From the NCBI RefSeq assembly GCF_008035925.1, contig NZ_CP036264.1, positions 5,764,402 through 5,828,401 on the forward strand: 64,000 nt of DNA, read 5' to 3'. Numbering within the stretch: position 1 is the stretch's first letter; each line of letters opens with the position of its first letter. A program made the position numbers and the translations under genes. Positions 34,321 to 42,315 of the stretch are shown one piece after another. Under the pieces are notes generated by a model. It was given only the letters and a program-made list of their open reading frames with translations. It did no database searches and had not been told where the DNA came from. This DNA is from Stieleria maiorica (GTDB taxonomy: Bacteria > Planctomycetota > Planctomycetia > Pirellulales > Pirellulaceae).

Positions 34321-35271
34321 TCAGCTCGATCCCTTGAAATAGAGATCCAGATCAACCCAACCGGCCAAGACCCGAGGCGGCTTGGCGGTTTTGGGGCTGG
34401 TCAGTTTTCCTGTGGCCGGATCGTAATCTCGGATCAGCGTCCGGCCGGTGTATCCGGAATCACCTTGGCCGAAGTCGGCGGTCTTCCACTTGGTGTCCGA
34501 GACGTATTCCAGGAACACGCCGACGTGACCGATCCCATCGGTCTCGTGATTGGTCGCCCCCTTCTTAAGCAGCGCAAAGATGTCACCGGGGATCGGGCGT
34601 TTCTTCTTGTCGGCGGCACTGATCCAAGCGCCAAGCTTTTTCCCACGGTCGCGAACCTGGTAGGTGCCGGTGAGAGAGTTTTTCTTCAACCAGGGCAGCA
34701 ACTTCTCCCCCGTGTGCCCTTTCTCCTTGGCGATCTCGGCGCTCACGATGCCCGGCAGGATCAGACAGTTCGTGTAGCCCGGTTTATCGCTCTTCCCCCC
34801 AATTCCTTTGTCGCCGCCGGTCAGTTCGTTGTACTTGCTCGTCCCGTAGTTGATATCGGACTTGAATTCGGTTTTGAGCCAAGTGATCAGCTTTTGCCGT
34901 CTGGGACTGAGCTGTTTGCTTTGAGGCGGCGGCGGTGTGACGAGGGTCCATTGGATTTCGCGTTGCTTTAGCGATGCGTCTTCGGGATCGAACAGCCGGC
35001 CCGAACCGTCGCCGCGACTCTTGTCGGCCAGACCACGTGGGGCGTCCCAAAGCACCGCGATATTGCGCCCTTTGCCACCGGGCTTGTCCCACAGCCAAAC
35101 GACGTTCCAGTCCTTGACCTCGAACGAACCGACGCGCGAGCGCGTCACCCGTTTCCACCCCATCGACGCCGAATCGTCGACCCTCCAGGTTTTTGAGCCC
35201 CAATTCAGCGTCACCTCTGCGTTGCCGAGTGCCCCATTGCCTCGATTGAGGATTCTGAATGCAAGTTTCAT
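34321..35271 (-). CDS. Hypothetical protein with CHAP/NlpC-like cysteine peptidase-like C-terminus, no signal peptide
   Basis: 316 residues. The N-terminal ~110 residues are beta-rich with many Trp (WGSKTWRVDD, WNVVWLWDKPGGKGRNIAVL). The C-terminal half has GYTNC (possible nucleophile Cys), 'IPGDIFALLKKG', GHVGVFLEY (possible catalytic His) and 'WKTADFGQGDSGYTGRTLI'. The order Cys ... PGD ... H-VG-F fits the NlpC/P60 or CHAP fold of peptidoglycan amidases. No Sec, Tat or lipoprotein signal is visible, unlike normal cell-wall hydrolases. A cargo delivered by a secretion system or an intracellular enzyme are both possible. The family call is moderate. Confidence 0.75.
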   Translation of the reverse strand: MKLAFRILNRGNGALGNAEVTLNWGSKTWRVDDSASMGWKRVTRSRVGSFEVKDWNVVWLWDKPGGKGRNIAVLWDAPRGLADKSRGDGSGRLFDPEDASLKQREIQWTLVTPPPPQSKQLSPRRQKLITWLKTEFKSDINYGTSKYNELTGGDKGIGGKSDKPGYTNCLILPGIVSAEIAKEKGHTGEKLLPWLKKNSLTGTYQVRDRGKKLGAWISAADKKKRPIPGDIFALLKKGATNHETDGIGHVGVFLEYVSDTKWKTADFGQGDSGYTGRTLIRDYDPATGKLTSPKTAKPPRVLAGWVDLDLYFKGSS

Positions 35272-35711
35272 CGCTTCGGCCCTCCGGTCTGGTGTGCAGG
35301 ATAGGGATCACAGCTCACGTCGACACATCGACTTCGTGCCGGCTGATGTCGCATCGATCGCCTGAATTCATGTTAGCCGCTGGACGAAGGTGCGGCGAAT
35401 GTTTTGCTGGCCAACACCGCCCCAAACGCCCCCACGATCACTGGCACAACCGGAGCGTGACCGGGGGCGCGGCTTTCCGGAGGTTTTGACGGGAGTGGCG
35501 TCAGTCGCGCGCAAAACACACCCGAGTTTTTTCCACCAATTGCTATAGATTTGCTAAAGCCCCCTTGTGTAACCTGCCAAACGTCGTCAGGGGCAACCGG
35601 CACTCAGTCCGCCAATCTTGACAGCAACACTTCAATCACACCAAGGAAAACTGAATAGCACACACGAGCTAATTCACATTATCGAGACCTAACTTCGATC
35701 AAGGGGCAACA
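35272..35711. other. Intergenic region without a gene (440 bp)
   Basis: This is the divergent space between the CHAP-like gene and the response regulator. The right half is AT-richer (35540-35700) and probably holds the regulator's promoter. AAGGGG at 35701-35706 is a plausible ribosome-binding site for the ATG at 35712. No repeats of families R1-R7 are seen. Confidence 0.55.
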
Positions 35712-36332
35712 ATGATCAAGGCTAGTCACAACGGTAATCCCTCGCTAGGGATCCGTCCGTTCATGGTCGTTCTGCAAAGCGACCGTCTTTCGATTGATAC
35801 GCTTCCCGATGCGCTTCCATTTCAAACGATGGAGGTTGAGGATTGGGAAGGCGTCTTTAAAAAGCTCAGCTCCTTTCGACCGGGATGTTTGTTGGTCGAC
35901 TTTGACGCGGATCGCGATCAGTTATTGAGCCAAATCCGAGGATTCGCCGACCAAGGCATCCGCTACTCGATCGTCGGCGTCACCGCTGACCGCTCGCGAC
36001 GGACGCTGCACCAGGCCCTTCGCCACGGCTTCATCGATCTTGTGCCGCATCCGCTGGATAGCCGCCTGTTGATCGAAGCGGTCGAAGACGCTTTTCACGC
36101 CGACGGTACCGGCAAAGACTCGCTGTGCAATCTCCGCAGCGGCTTCGGCAGACTGACCCCGAAAGAACGCGAAGTCCTGCCGCAACTTCTGTTGGGTGTC
36201 ACCTCGCGACGACTGGCCGGCGAACTGAACGTCAGCTACCAGACGATCGATCGGCACAAAAAACGTGTCATCGAAAAAATGAACGTCAGCAACATGACCG
36301 AATTGGCGATGAAACTGTTTCGCCAGTACTAG
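35712..36332 (+). CDS. FixJ/LuxR-type response regulator with degenerate receiver domain
   Basis: 206 residues. The receiver-like domain (about 16-128) keeps the putative phospho-acceptor Asp63 (LLVDFD) and Thr91 (GVTA). It has only one N-terminal acidic residue (Asp24), and the invariant Lys of the KP motif is replaced by His113 (VPHP). The C-terminal LuxR/GerE helix-turn-helix (147-202, LTPKEREVLPQLLLGVTSRRLAGELNVSYQTIDRHKKRV) is intact. No histidine kinase is adjacent. Orphan FixJ-like regulators of this kind are frequent in planctomycetes. Signalling without classical phosphorylation is suggested by the missing Lys, but not shown. Confidence 0.88.
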   Translation: MIKASHNGNPSLGIRPFMVVLQSDRLSIDTLPDALPFQTMEVEDWEGVFKKLSSFRPGCLLVDFDADRDQLLSQIRGFADQGIRYSIVGVTADRSRRTLHQALRHGFIDLVPHPLDSRLLIEAVEDAFHADGTGKDSLCNLRSGFGRLTPKEREVLPQLLLGVTSRRLAGELNVSYQTIDRHKKRVIEKMNVSNMTELAMKLFRQY

Positions 36333-39208
36333 ACATCGAAGACGACCACCAGGTCGACGGCTTGGTGGTTCCCCAACGACAATACCACCACGCCATCGTC
36401 GCATCGGACATCGTCGGGCAGCTCGTCCAGCGACCGCTCGATCCCTGACGCGTCGGCGACGAAGGCGGACTGGGCAAACGCGCAAAACTGCAGACGGACC
36501 TTGGACGTTTTCGGTCGGGTCTGGATCACTTGCATCCGCACGGCAAGTTTGCCGTCGCGACGCCGCGCGGTCTGCATCTCCGTGACCAGCACGTCGCTGG
36601 AGGAAACGTGGACCAGCCAGGCCTGACCGGTCTGGCCGCCGGACGAACCGGTACCGGGCGGATCAATGGCAAACACTTCCGCCGGCGCGATACACGACCG
36701 CGCGATCGCAACCGGCGATGGGCAATCAAACGCCAACGTGACCTGAAACTCGCTTCGCTCGGCGCCGTCGGGGATTGCCACCAGGGTATCCAAGAATCGA
36801 TCGCCGACCTTGCGATGCAGCGGCAAGCCGTGGCCGACGACCAACGTCTGTTTCTCCGCCTCGTCGATCACCACGCCCAGCGGTGCGACCATTTTTTTTG
36901 CCGACGCACTGTGCACCTTGTCGCGGACCAGCGGTCTCAGAATCGCCGCCTCACCGGCCACCGCCGTCCGTAAAGCAAAATAGCGATTCCAAAACTCCGA
37001 CTCCGACGCGACTCGCAGATCGGATTTGGGTTTCAGCTGGCCATCAATCCGCAACAGTCGGCTGCCCCGTTGAAGCTGATAACGCAGCATGAACTCCGCG
37101 ATCGCTTTGCCGTCATTGTCCCGCAGCTCGCCCGTTGCGGTGATCACCCCGATCGTCGAATCGGACTGATCGACCTGCATCCGGCTGCAGACCATCGTGC
37201 CGCCGTCCTGGTTGCCGGACAGGCCGCCGGCGGCAACCAATCGCATCGACAGACGATTGCCGCGCGACGCGCTGTACACTCCGGAGATTCCGCCGGCGGT
37301 TTCGTCCAACGCCACCGCCATGAAGGCGTTTTTTAACACCGCCGGTTCGGCGATCCCGGTCTCGCCACCGGTCAACCGCTTCAACAGCCCCTTTTTCTTG
37401 ACCGCGTGCGTCGCCGACAGCCGGGTGAACCCCATCGCCGGCACGTCGAAGGTCACGTCGCAATCGGCGCCGGCACCGCTCGCGGCATAGACGAATTTTT
37501 CGCCCGACGGTGCCCCGCCGTGCAGCCTTGCCTGACGCCTGGTCGCGACGGCATGCGGATTGAAACACAACGTGTGCTTGCCAGGCGTCTCGCCGGAAGC
37601 GGGCGCAACTCCGATCGCCTGGCTGACCAGCCGGCGATCGTCAGCATCGTCCGCTTCATCCAGCAACCGCGGGTTGGCCAGCATTGCGATCGAACGAAGC
37701 GTGCTTTGGGCTTCCGATCGCACCGCCAGACAAAACGACTCGGCCATCGAGCGCAACGTTTCATCCGGCGTTGGACCGATCAGACGCTCCACCACGCTCG
37801 ATGCCGAATGTTTGGAGAGTGCATCCAATGTCCCATGATGATAGGGGCGTTCGCCATCGGTGAAGTAGCGTGGCAACGTCCAGAAACGGCCCATCGCCAC
37901 ACTCCACGTCGCGGCGCGACAAAGATCCAGAAAGCTGTCGCAGACCCGGTCCGGCCAGTGCACCAGCAAGGCCGTCGCCACCTCCCCCGAATCGATCAGT
38001 TCGCCCAGATGAGCCCCCAGTGACAGAAACGCCGCATCGCCGGCGGCATCGATCGGCTTGGCCGTCAACGCCTCCAACTCTCGATGGCCGCCCGAGACGA
38101 TCACCTTGGATTCATCGCCGAATCCGATCCCCGCGGTGAAATCGATCGGGATCACCCCTTGGTAACCGAGCGCCGAGAGAGCGGGGATGATGTCGACCGG
38201 CGTCAATCCAGAAAGCGTGGCATAGACCGACGGGGCGCGACCGATCGCACGAGTGGCCAAGGCGGTTCCCGATTCAATCACATGCCGCGCCGACGCCATC
38301 GTCATCGCGTCCAGGCAACTCGACTGGGATGCAATCCCACCACCCGCCCAGCCGACCGTTTCCATCGACAACAACTGCACGAATTTGTTGAAACGCTCGT
38401 GTTTGCCGGGATCCTCCTTGGCGGCGTCGATTTCGGCCGCCGCCGTCGCATCAACCAAGACGTTGCGTGGCGTGCCCCGCAACCCGTCGGCGTCGCTGTC
38501 CGCCCCCGCGCTCGCTCGGAAACGATCAAGCCAGCCGGCATCGATCGCTGTCCCCAAGACCCCGGAGGTCAGCAGTGTCAGATCGACCAAGTGCGGATCA
38601 CTGGAAAAATAGTGGTCGCGTTCTTCCGACAGACAATCAAACACGTCGTGCAACCCCTCGGCGGCCGCCTCGGCGTCGCGCTGGCAAAACGCTTTGGCCG
38701 CCGCGACGATCCGGTTCTGCAGATGCAGTTCGTCCAGATTGCTGGTGTACCGCAACCGTCGCGTCATGATCTGAATCTGCAGCGACAGGTACCCGGCGGC
38801 GAAAAAATCTTCGACGCCCAACGTCCGCGGCCCCGATTGCAGCGGTTGGCAATTCGGGTCGGCCGGGGCGATGCCCAGCACCTCCCCGAGCGCCGAAATC
38901 ATCTCCGCCCGGTCCGCCCCGGTCACCCAAACACAATCCGGGTTGGCGTCGCACTTACGCCGAAAATCGCTGGGGATCTGTTTCAGTGACGGATCGGGGA
39001 TCACGATGACGCGCGGCCCATCGGGATTGGGAGGCGTGTCGGCGCGGTACCACGTCGGCAGCTGCTCGGTTTGGGCCAGCAATCGCGGGTGCCACAATAT
39101 CGTCCAACCGGCCAACAAGCTCCGCGCATCCGAGTTTGATCCTCCGACCGGAAAATCTTCCAACGTGGCCGAAGGCAGCAGAACCGAACACTCGTCAAAA
39201 GGAGCCAT
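36329..39208 (-). CDS. Large GH38-like protein (alpha-mannosidase-related), function uncertain
   Basis: I chose the ATG at 39208 (959 residues). An extension to 39502 is open but Arg/Pro/Ser-rich and not protein-like. The C-terminal half has features of GH38 C-terminal beta-domains: 'AFMAVALDETAGGISGVYSASRGNRL' and 'YQLQRGSRLLRIDGQLKP'. The middle has Trp/His-rich segments ('LVHWPDRVCDSFLDL', 'RYFTDGERPYHHG') where GH38 enzymes have the catalytic barrel and helical bundle. I could not identify the zinc ligands or nucleophile with certainty, so it may be a non-catalytic relative. No signal peptide. The stop overlaps the end of the convergent regulator by 4 bp. Confidence 0.75.
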   Translation of the reverse strand: MAPFDECSVLLPSATLEDFPVGGSNSDARSLLAGWTILWHPRLLAQTEQLPTWYRADTPPNPDGPRVIVIPDPSLKQIPSDFRRKCDANPDCVWVTGADRAEMISALGEVLGIAPADPNCQPLQSGPRTLGVEDFFAAGYLSLQIQIMTRRLRYTSNLDELHLQNRIVAAAKAFCQRDAEAAAEGLHDVFDCLSEERDHYFSSDPHLVDLTLLTSGVLGTAIDAGWLDRFRASAGADSDADGLRGTPRNVLVDATAAAEIDAAKEDPGKHERFNKFVQLLSMETVGWAGGGIASQSSCLDAMTMASARHVIESGTALATRAIGRAPSVYATLSGLTPVDIIPALSALGYQGVIPIDFTAGIGFGDESKVIVSGGHRELEALTAKPIDAAGDAAFLSLGAHLGELIDSGEVATALLVHWPDRVCDSFLDLCRAATWSVAMGRFWTLPRYFTDGERPYHHGTLDALSKHSASSVVERLIGPTPDETLRSMAESFCLAVRSEAQSTLRSIAMLANPRLLDEADDADDRRLVSQAIGVAPASGETPGKHTLCFNPHAVATRRQARLHGGAPSGEKFVYAASGAGADCDVTFDVPAMGFTRLSATHAVKKKGLLKRLTGGETGIAEPAVLKNAFMAVALDETAGGISGVYSASRGNRLSMRLVAAGGLSGNQDGGTMVCSRMQVDQSDSTIGVITATGELRDNDGKAIAEFMLRYQLQRGSRLLRIDGQLKPKSDLRVASESEFWNRYFALRTAVAGEAAILRPLVRDKVHSASAKKMVAPLGVVIDEAEKQTLVVGHGLPLHRKVGDRFLDTLVAIPDGAERSEFQVTLAFDCPSPVAIARSCIAPAEVFAIDPPGTGSSGGQTGQAWLVHVSSSDVLVTEMQTARRRDGKLAVRMQVIQTRPKTSKVRLQFCAFAQSAFVADASGIERSLDELPDDVRCDDGVVVLSLGNHQAVDLVVVFDV

Positions 39209-40039
39209 ATCGCGGTGGTCTTGGGAGGAAAAAGGGCGCAAACAAGAAATGCGGGGAGCGACAGAGTGTGATCGAAACTGCCGACTCTTCAAAGCCGCCC
39301 CCGGACGCCCCCGGACCGGCTCGATCGGTACCGGGGAAGGACAATTAATTTGACGACCACCCCACCAGACGGATAGACTGGGGGAGGTAGACAATGATCC
39401 GCATAGCGACGCTCTCCAGAGCGTGGATGATGCAGAAGTCGACGCCAGACTTGCTCCCAAAGGTCGAATCAGAATCACACGCAGCCCCCCCGGGGAATCC
39501 ACTTTCTGGCGAAGGTAGCTACGTCAAAGTCTGCCATTCCCGAGAAATCCGACTGGCGTGCCGCCACTTGGCGTCTCACTTTTCGTTCTCTTCAATTTCT
39601 CCTCCTGTCCCCCCTGGCGAAGGTGCCGTTTGGAAACGCTTGCCGTGACGCGCTTGACATCGGCGTCCTCCGAATCGCTTCAATCCCGCTGTTGGCCGTG
39701 CGCGATCGATTGCAATTTTAGGTCAATCAGCACATTCGGAACGAGCGGAGCGGGGTATATTTGACATCACAGCCGGCCAAGCGTGGAGAAGATGGCGGTG
39801 TCAGAGTACTCTGCGTACCGCAGGCGAATCGCATTTTTCGGCGCCGTTTTGCAACCGGGGCGAGAAATCTGTCACAATTTCGGTAAAGATCGCCCAAGGA
39901 TAATCGTCATCAATCGTTTATTGGATTACCCGCTGACGCACTCGCACCTGCTTCAATCGCGGTCAAGGTCGGCGTCGTTCGGAGCGGACGTTTGATGGCC
40001 CGAGCCATTCACTCATCACTTTTTCGTTAGCGTTCAATT
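39209..40039. other. Intergenic region without a convincing gene (831 bp)
   Basis: This is the divergent space between the GH38-like gene and the PilM-like operon. It contains an R2 core (39492-39531). Short open frames are present but lack start context or recognisable features. The promoter of the PilM-like operon must lie in the right part. Confidence 0.6.
39492..39531 (+). repeat. R2 repeat, copy 2
   Basis: GGGGAATCCACTTTCTGGCGAAGGTAGCTACGTCAAAGTC shares over 20 consecutive or near-consecutive bases with the copy at 24471. Its downstream CAAAGTC matches the copy at 55114-55153. Confidence 0.8.
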
Positions 40040-42250
40040 ATGGCCAAGAGCACTTCAGTTTGGGGAATCGAGATCGGACAATCAGCCCTCAAGGCGCTGC
40101 GTTGTACGAAAGTCGATGAAGAAGTCGTCGCGACCGCGTTCGACTATATCGAATACCCCAAAATCTTAAGTCAGCCCGAAGCAGACCCCGAAGAGTTGAT
40201 CGCCGACGCGATCAACCAATTGATGGAACGCAACGAGGGGATGACGGACAAGATCTGCATCAGTGTCCCCGGCCAAAGCGGTCTGTCGAAATTCTTCAAA
40301 CCGCCGCCGGTCGAAGTCAAAAAGATCGCCGACTTGGTCCGCTACGAGGCCCGTCAACAGATCCCGTTCGAACTGTCCGACGTCGTCTGGGATTACCAGA
40401 TGATGCCCGGCAGCATGGTCGAAGACGGCTATGCGCTCGACAGCGAAGTCGGCTTGTTTGCGATGAAACGCGAACAGGCCAACCGACAGCTGGCTCCGTT
40501 CGACACCGCCAACTTGGAAGTCGATGTCGTCCAACTGGCACCGATCGCGCTCTACAACATGGTCGCCTATGACCGCATGGGCGAACGGCTGGACGGTGAA
40601 ATCTTCAACTCCGACGATCCGCCGTCCTCGAGCGTGATCCTGTCGATCGGAACCGACAGCTCGGACCTGATCGTCACCAACGGCTTTCGGATCTGGCAAC
40701 GCAGCATGCCGATCGGCGGCAACCACTTCACCCGCCAGTTGACCAAAGACTTGAAGATGACGTTCGCCAAGGCCGAACACATCAAACGCAACGCGCGGGA
40801 GGCGGTCGACCCCAAACTGATCTTCCAAACCATGCGTCCGGTCTTCAACGACCTGGTCACCGAAGTCCAGCGTTCGATCGGCTTCTTCCGCAGCATCGAT
40901 CGCAAGGCCGACATCACCGAGCTGTTGATCACCGGGAACACCGTCAAGATGCCGGGGCTGGCAGCCTACCTGGGTAAGAACCTGGGCTTCGAAGTCCACA
41001 CCCTGGACCGCTTCAATCGCTTGGGCGGCGACGACGTGCTGGCCATCCCGACCTTCCGTGACAACGCGACGACCTTCGCGGTCTGCTACGGACTGTGTCT
41101 GCAGGGACTGGGCATTTCCCAGATCCATGCCAGCTTGGTTCCACAAGAAATCATCACCCAGCGGATGATTCGTGCCAAGAAACCCTGGACCGTCGCGGGT
41201 TTGGCGATCCTGATGTTCGGCATGTCGGCCAATTTCTACTTCGCCCAAAACAGCTGGAAAGAAAGCCACGAGGACATTTGGAAGAAAGCCAATGTCGCCG
41301 TGACCAGCATGGAAACGTATGCCCAGGATCACCGCGGCACCGATGGCGAACTGGAAAAGAAACTCACGTATTTGAACGCCGTCGGCGAAGAGATCACCGG
41401 CGATGCCGAAAACCGTGTGCTGTGGATGGAGCTGATCCGCGGCGTCAATCAAATCATCCCGCGTGGTGTGTACGAAGGCGTCGAACCCGGCCAAATGCCC
41501 AGTCCCAAAGTCGTGCCCTACGAAGACCGGATCGATTTCCAGATCACGTCGTTCGAAACCAAGTACTACGAGGACATCGCCGAGTGGTACGACAAACGGA
41601 CGAAGCGATTCGCCGCCGAAAAGGCAGACTGGGAAGCACAGATGGGCATCAAGCGGGAGCCCGGCGAGGTGCCGACCGAACCGGAGCCGCCGACCGGTCC
41701 GTTCTGGGTCGTCGAATTGCAAGGCTACCACTACTACAACAACCCGGAACGAGTCGGTCTGGACGGAAACAACCACACCCGCAAGTACCTGACCACCGCG
41801 TTCCTGGACCCCAGCCGGCTACCCGACGACGTGGCTAACCGGATCATCCGGCTGCCCGATCCGAATGATCCGTCGGCGGATTTGATCGAATACACGCCGG
41901 CCGAGCTGGGCATCAGTTACCCGTTGATGCTGAATATCGAAAATGCGATCGAAGAAAAGATCCCGAACCCGGATTACGAACCCCCGGTCGCCGGCACGGC
42001 CGCCGTGGGCGTCGGTCCGGCAGCGGGCGCCGCAGCAGCGGCAGCCGATCCCAATGCCGAACCCGAATTCTTCACGGCACGGCGAATGGACTTTGTCTTC
42101 CAATTCCTCTGGACCCCCACCACGCACTCCGAGCGGATGGAAGCCAAGCGTTTGAAAGCCGAAGAAGAAGCGGCGCTCGAGGGCGAAGAACCGCCGGTGG
42201 AAGAAATCACCGACGAAACGCTGGATGACACTGTCGCCGCCACCCCGTAA
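40040..42250 (+). CDS. pilM: PilM-like ATPase fused to a PilN-like membrane segment (type IV pilus/secretion platform)
   Basis: 736 residues. The N-terminal domain (about 5-360) is an actin-fold ATPase of the PilM/FtsA type: VWGIEIGQSALKAL (7-20), 'KICISVPGQSGLSKFFKPPP', 'YEARQQIPFEL', 'SVILSIGTDSSDLIV' and 'ELLITGNTVKMPGLAAYLG'. After 'SLVPQEI' (365-371), the typical start of PilN, one membrane helix follows at about 384-402. A periplasmic coiled and beta-rich domain of over 300 residues ends in an Ala-rich and Glu-rich tail. In normal systems PilM and PilN are separate and bind each other. Here they appear fused. It heads a set with the two Met-rich membrane proteins downstream (65 and 106 bp gaps). 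Confidence 0.88.
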   Translation: MAKSTSVWGIEIGQSALKALRCTKVDEEVVATAFDYIEYPKILSQPEADPEELIADAINQLMERNEGMTDKICISVPGQSGLSKFFKPPPVEVKKIADLVRYEARQQIPFELSDVVWDYQMMPGSMVEDGYALDSEVGLFAMKREQANRQLAPFDTANLEVDVVQLAPIALYNMVAYDRMGERLDGEIFNSDDPPSSSVILSIGTDSSDLIVTNGFRIWQRSMPIGGNHFTRQLTKDLKMTFAKAEHIKRNAREAVDPKLIFQTMRPVFNDLVTEVQRSIGFFRSIDRKADITELLITGNTVKMPGLAAYLGKNLGFEVHTLDRFNRLGGDDVLAIPTFRDNATTFAVCYGLCLQGLGISQIHASLVPQEIITQRMIRAKKPWTVAGLAILMFGMSANFYFAQNSWKESHEDIWKKANVAVTSMETYAQDHRGTDGELEKKLTYLNAVGEEITGDAENRVLWMELIRGVNQIIPRGVYEGVEPGQMPSPKVVPYEDRIDFQITSFETKYYEDIAEWYDKRTKRFAAEKADWEAQMGIKREPGEVPTEPEPPTGPFWVVELQGYHYYNNPERVGLDGNNHTRKYLTTAFLDPSRLPDDVANRIIRLPDPNDPSADLIEYTPAELGISYPLMLNIENAIEEKIPNPDYEPPVAGTAAVGVGPAAGAAAAAADPNAEPEFFTARRMDFVFQFLWTPTTHSERMEAKRLKAEEEAALEGEEPPVEEITDETLDDTVAATP

Positions 42251-42315
42251 CGCATCGCCGATTCGCGCGTCTGACCTATCACTCACTTTCACTTTTCTCA
42301 ACCCACGCAATCATC

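Noticed and set aside
39209-39502. N-terminal extension of the GH38-like protein
   Set aside because: The extra 98 codons are Ser/Arg/Pro-rich and resemble translated intergenic DNA; the ATG at 39208 gives a protein-like start.
40166-41776. 536-codon open frame on the minus strand
   Set aside because: Antisense to the PilM-like gene; rich in Asp/Val/His from complementary codons, with no start context or motifs.
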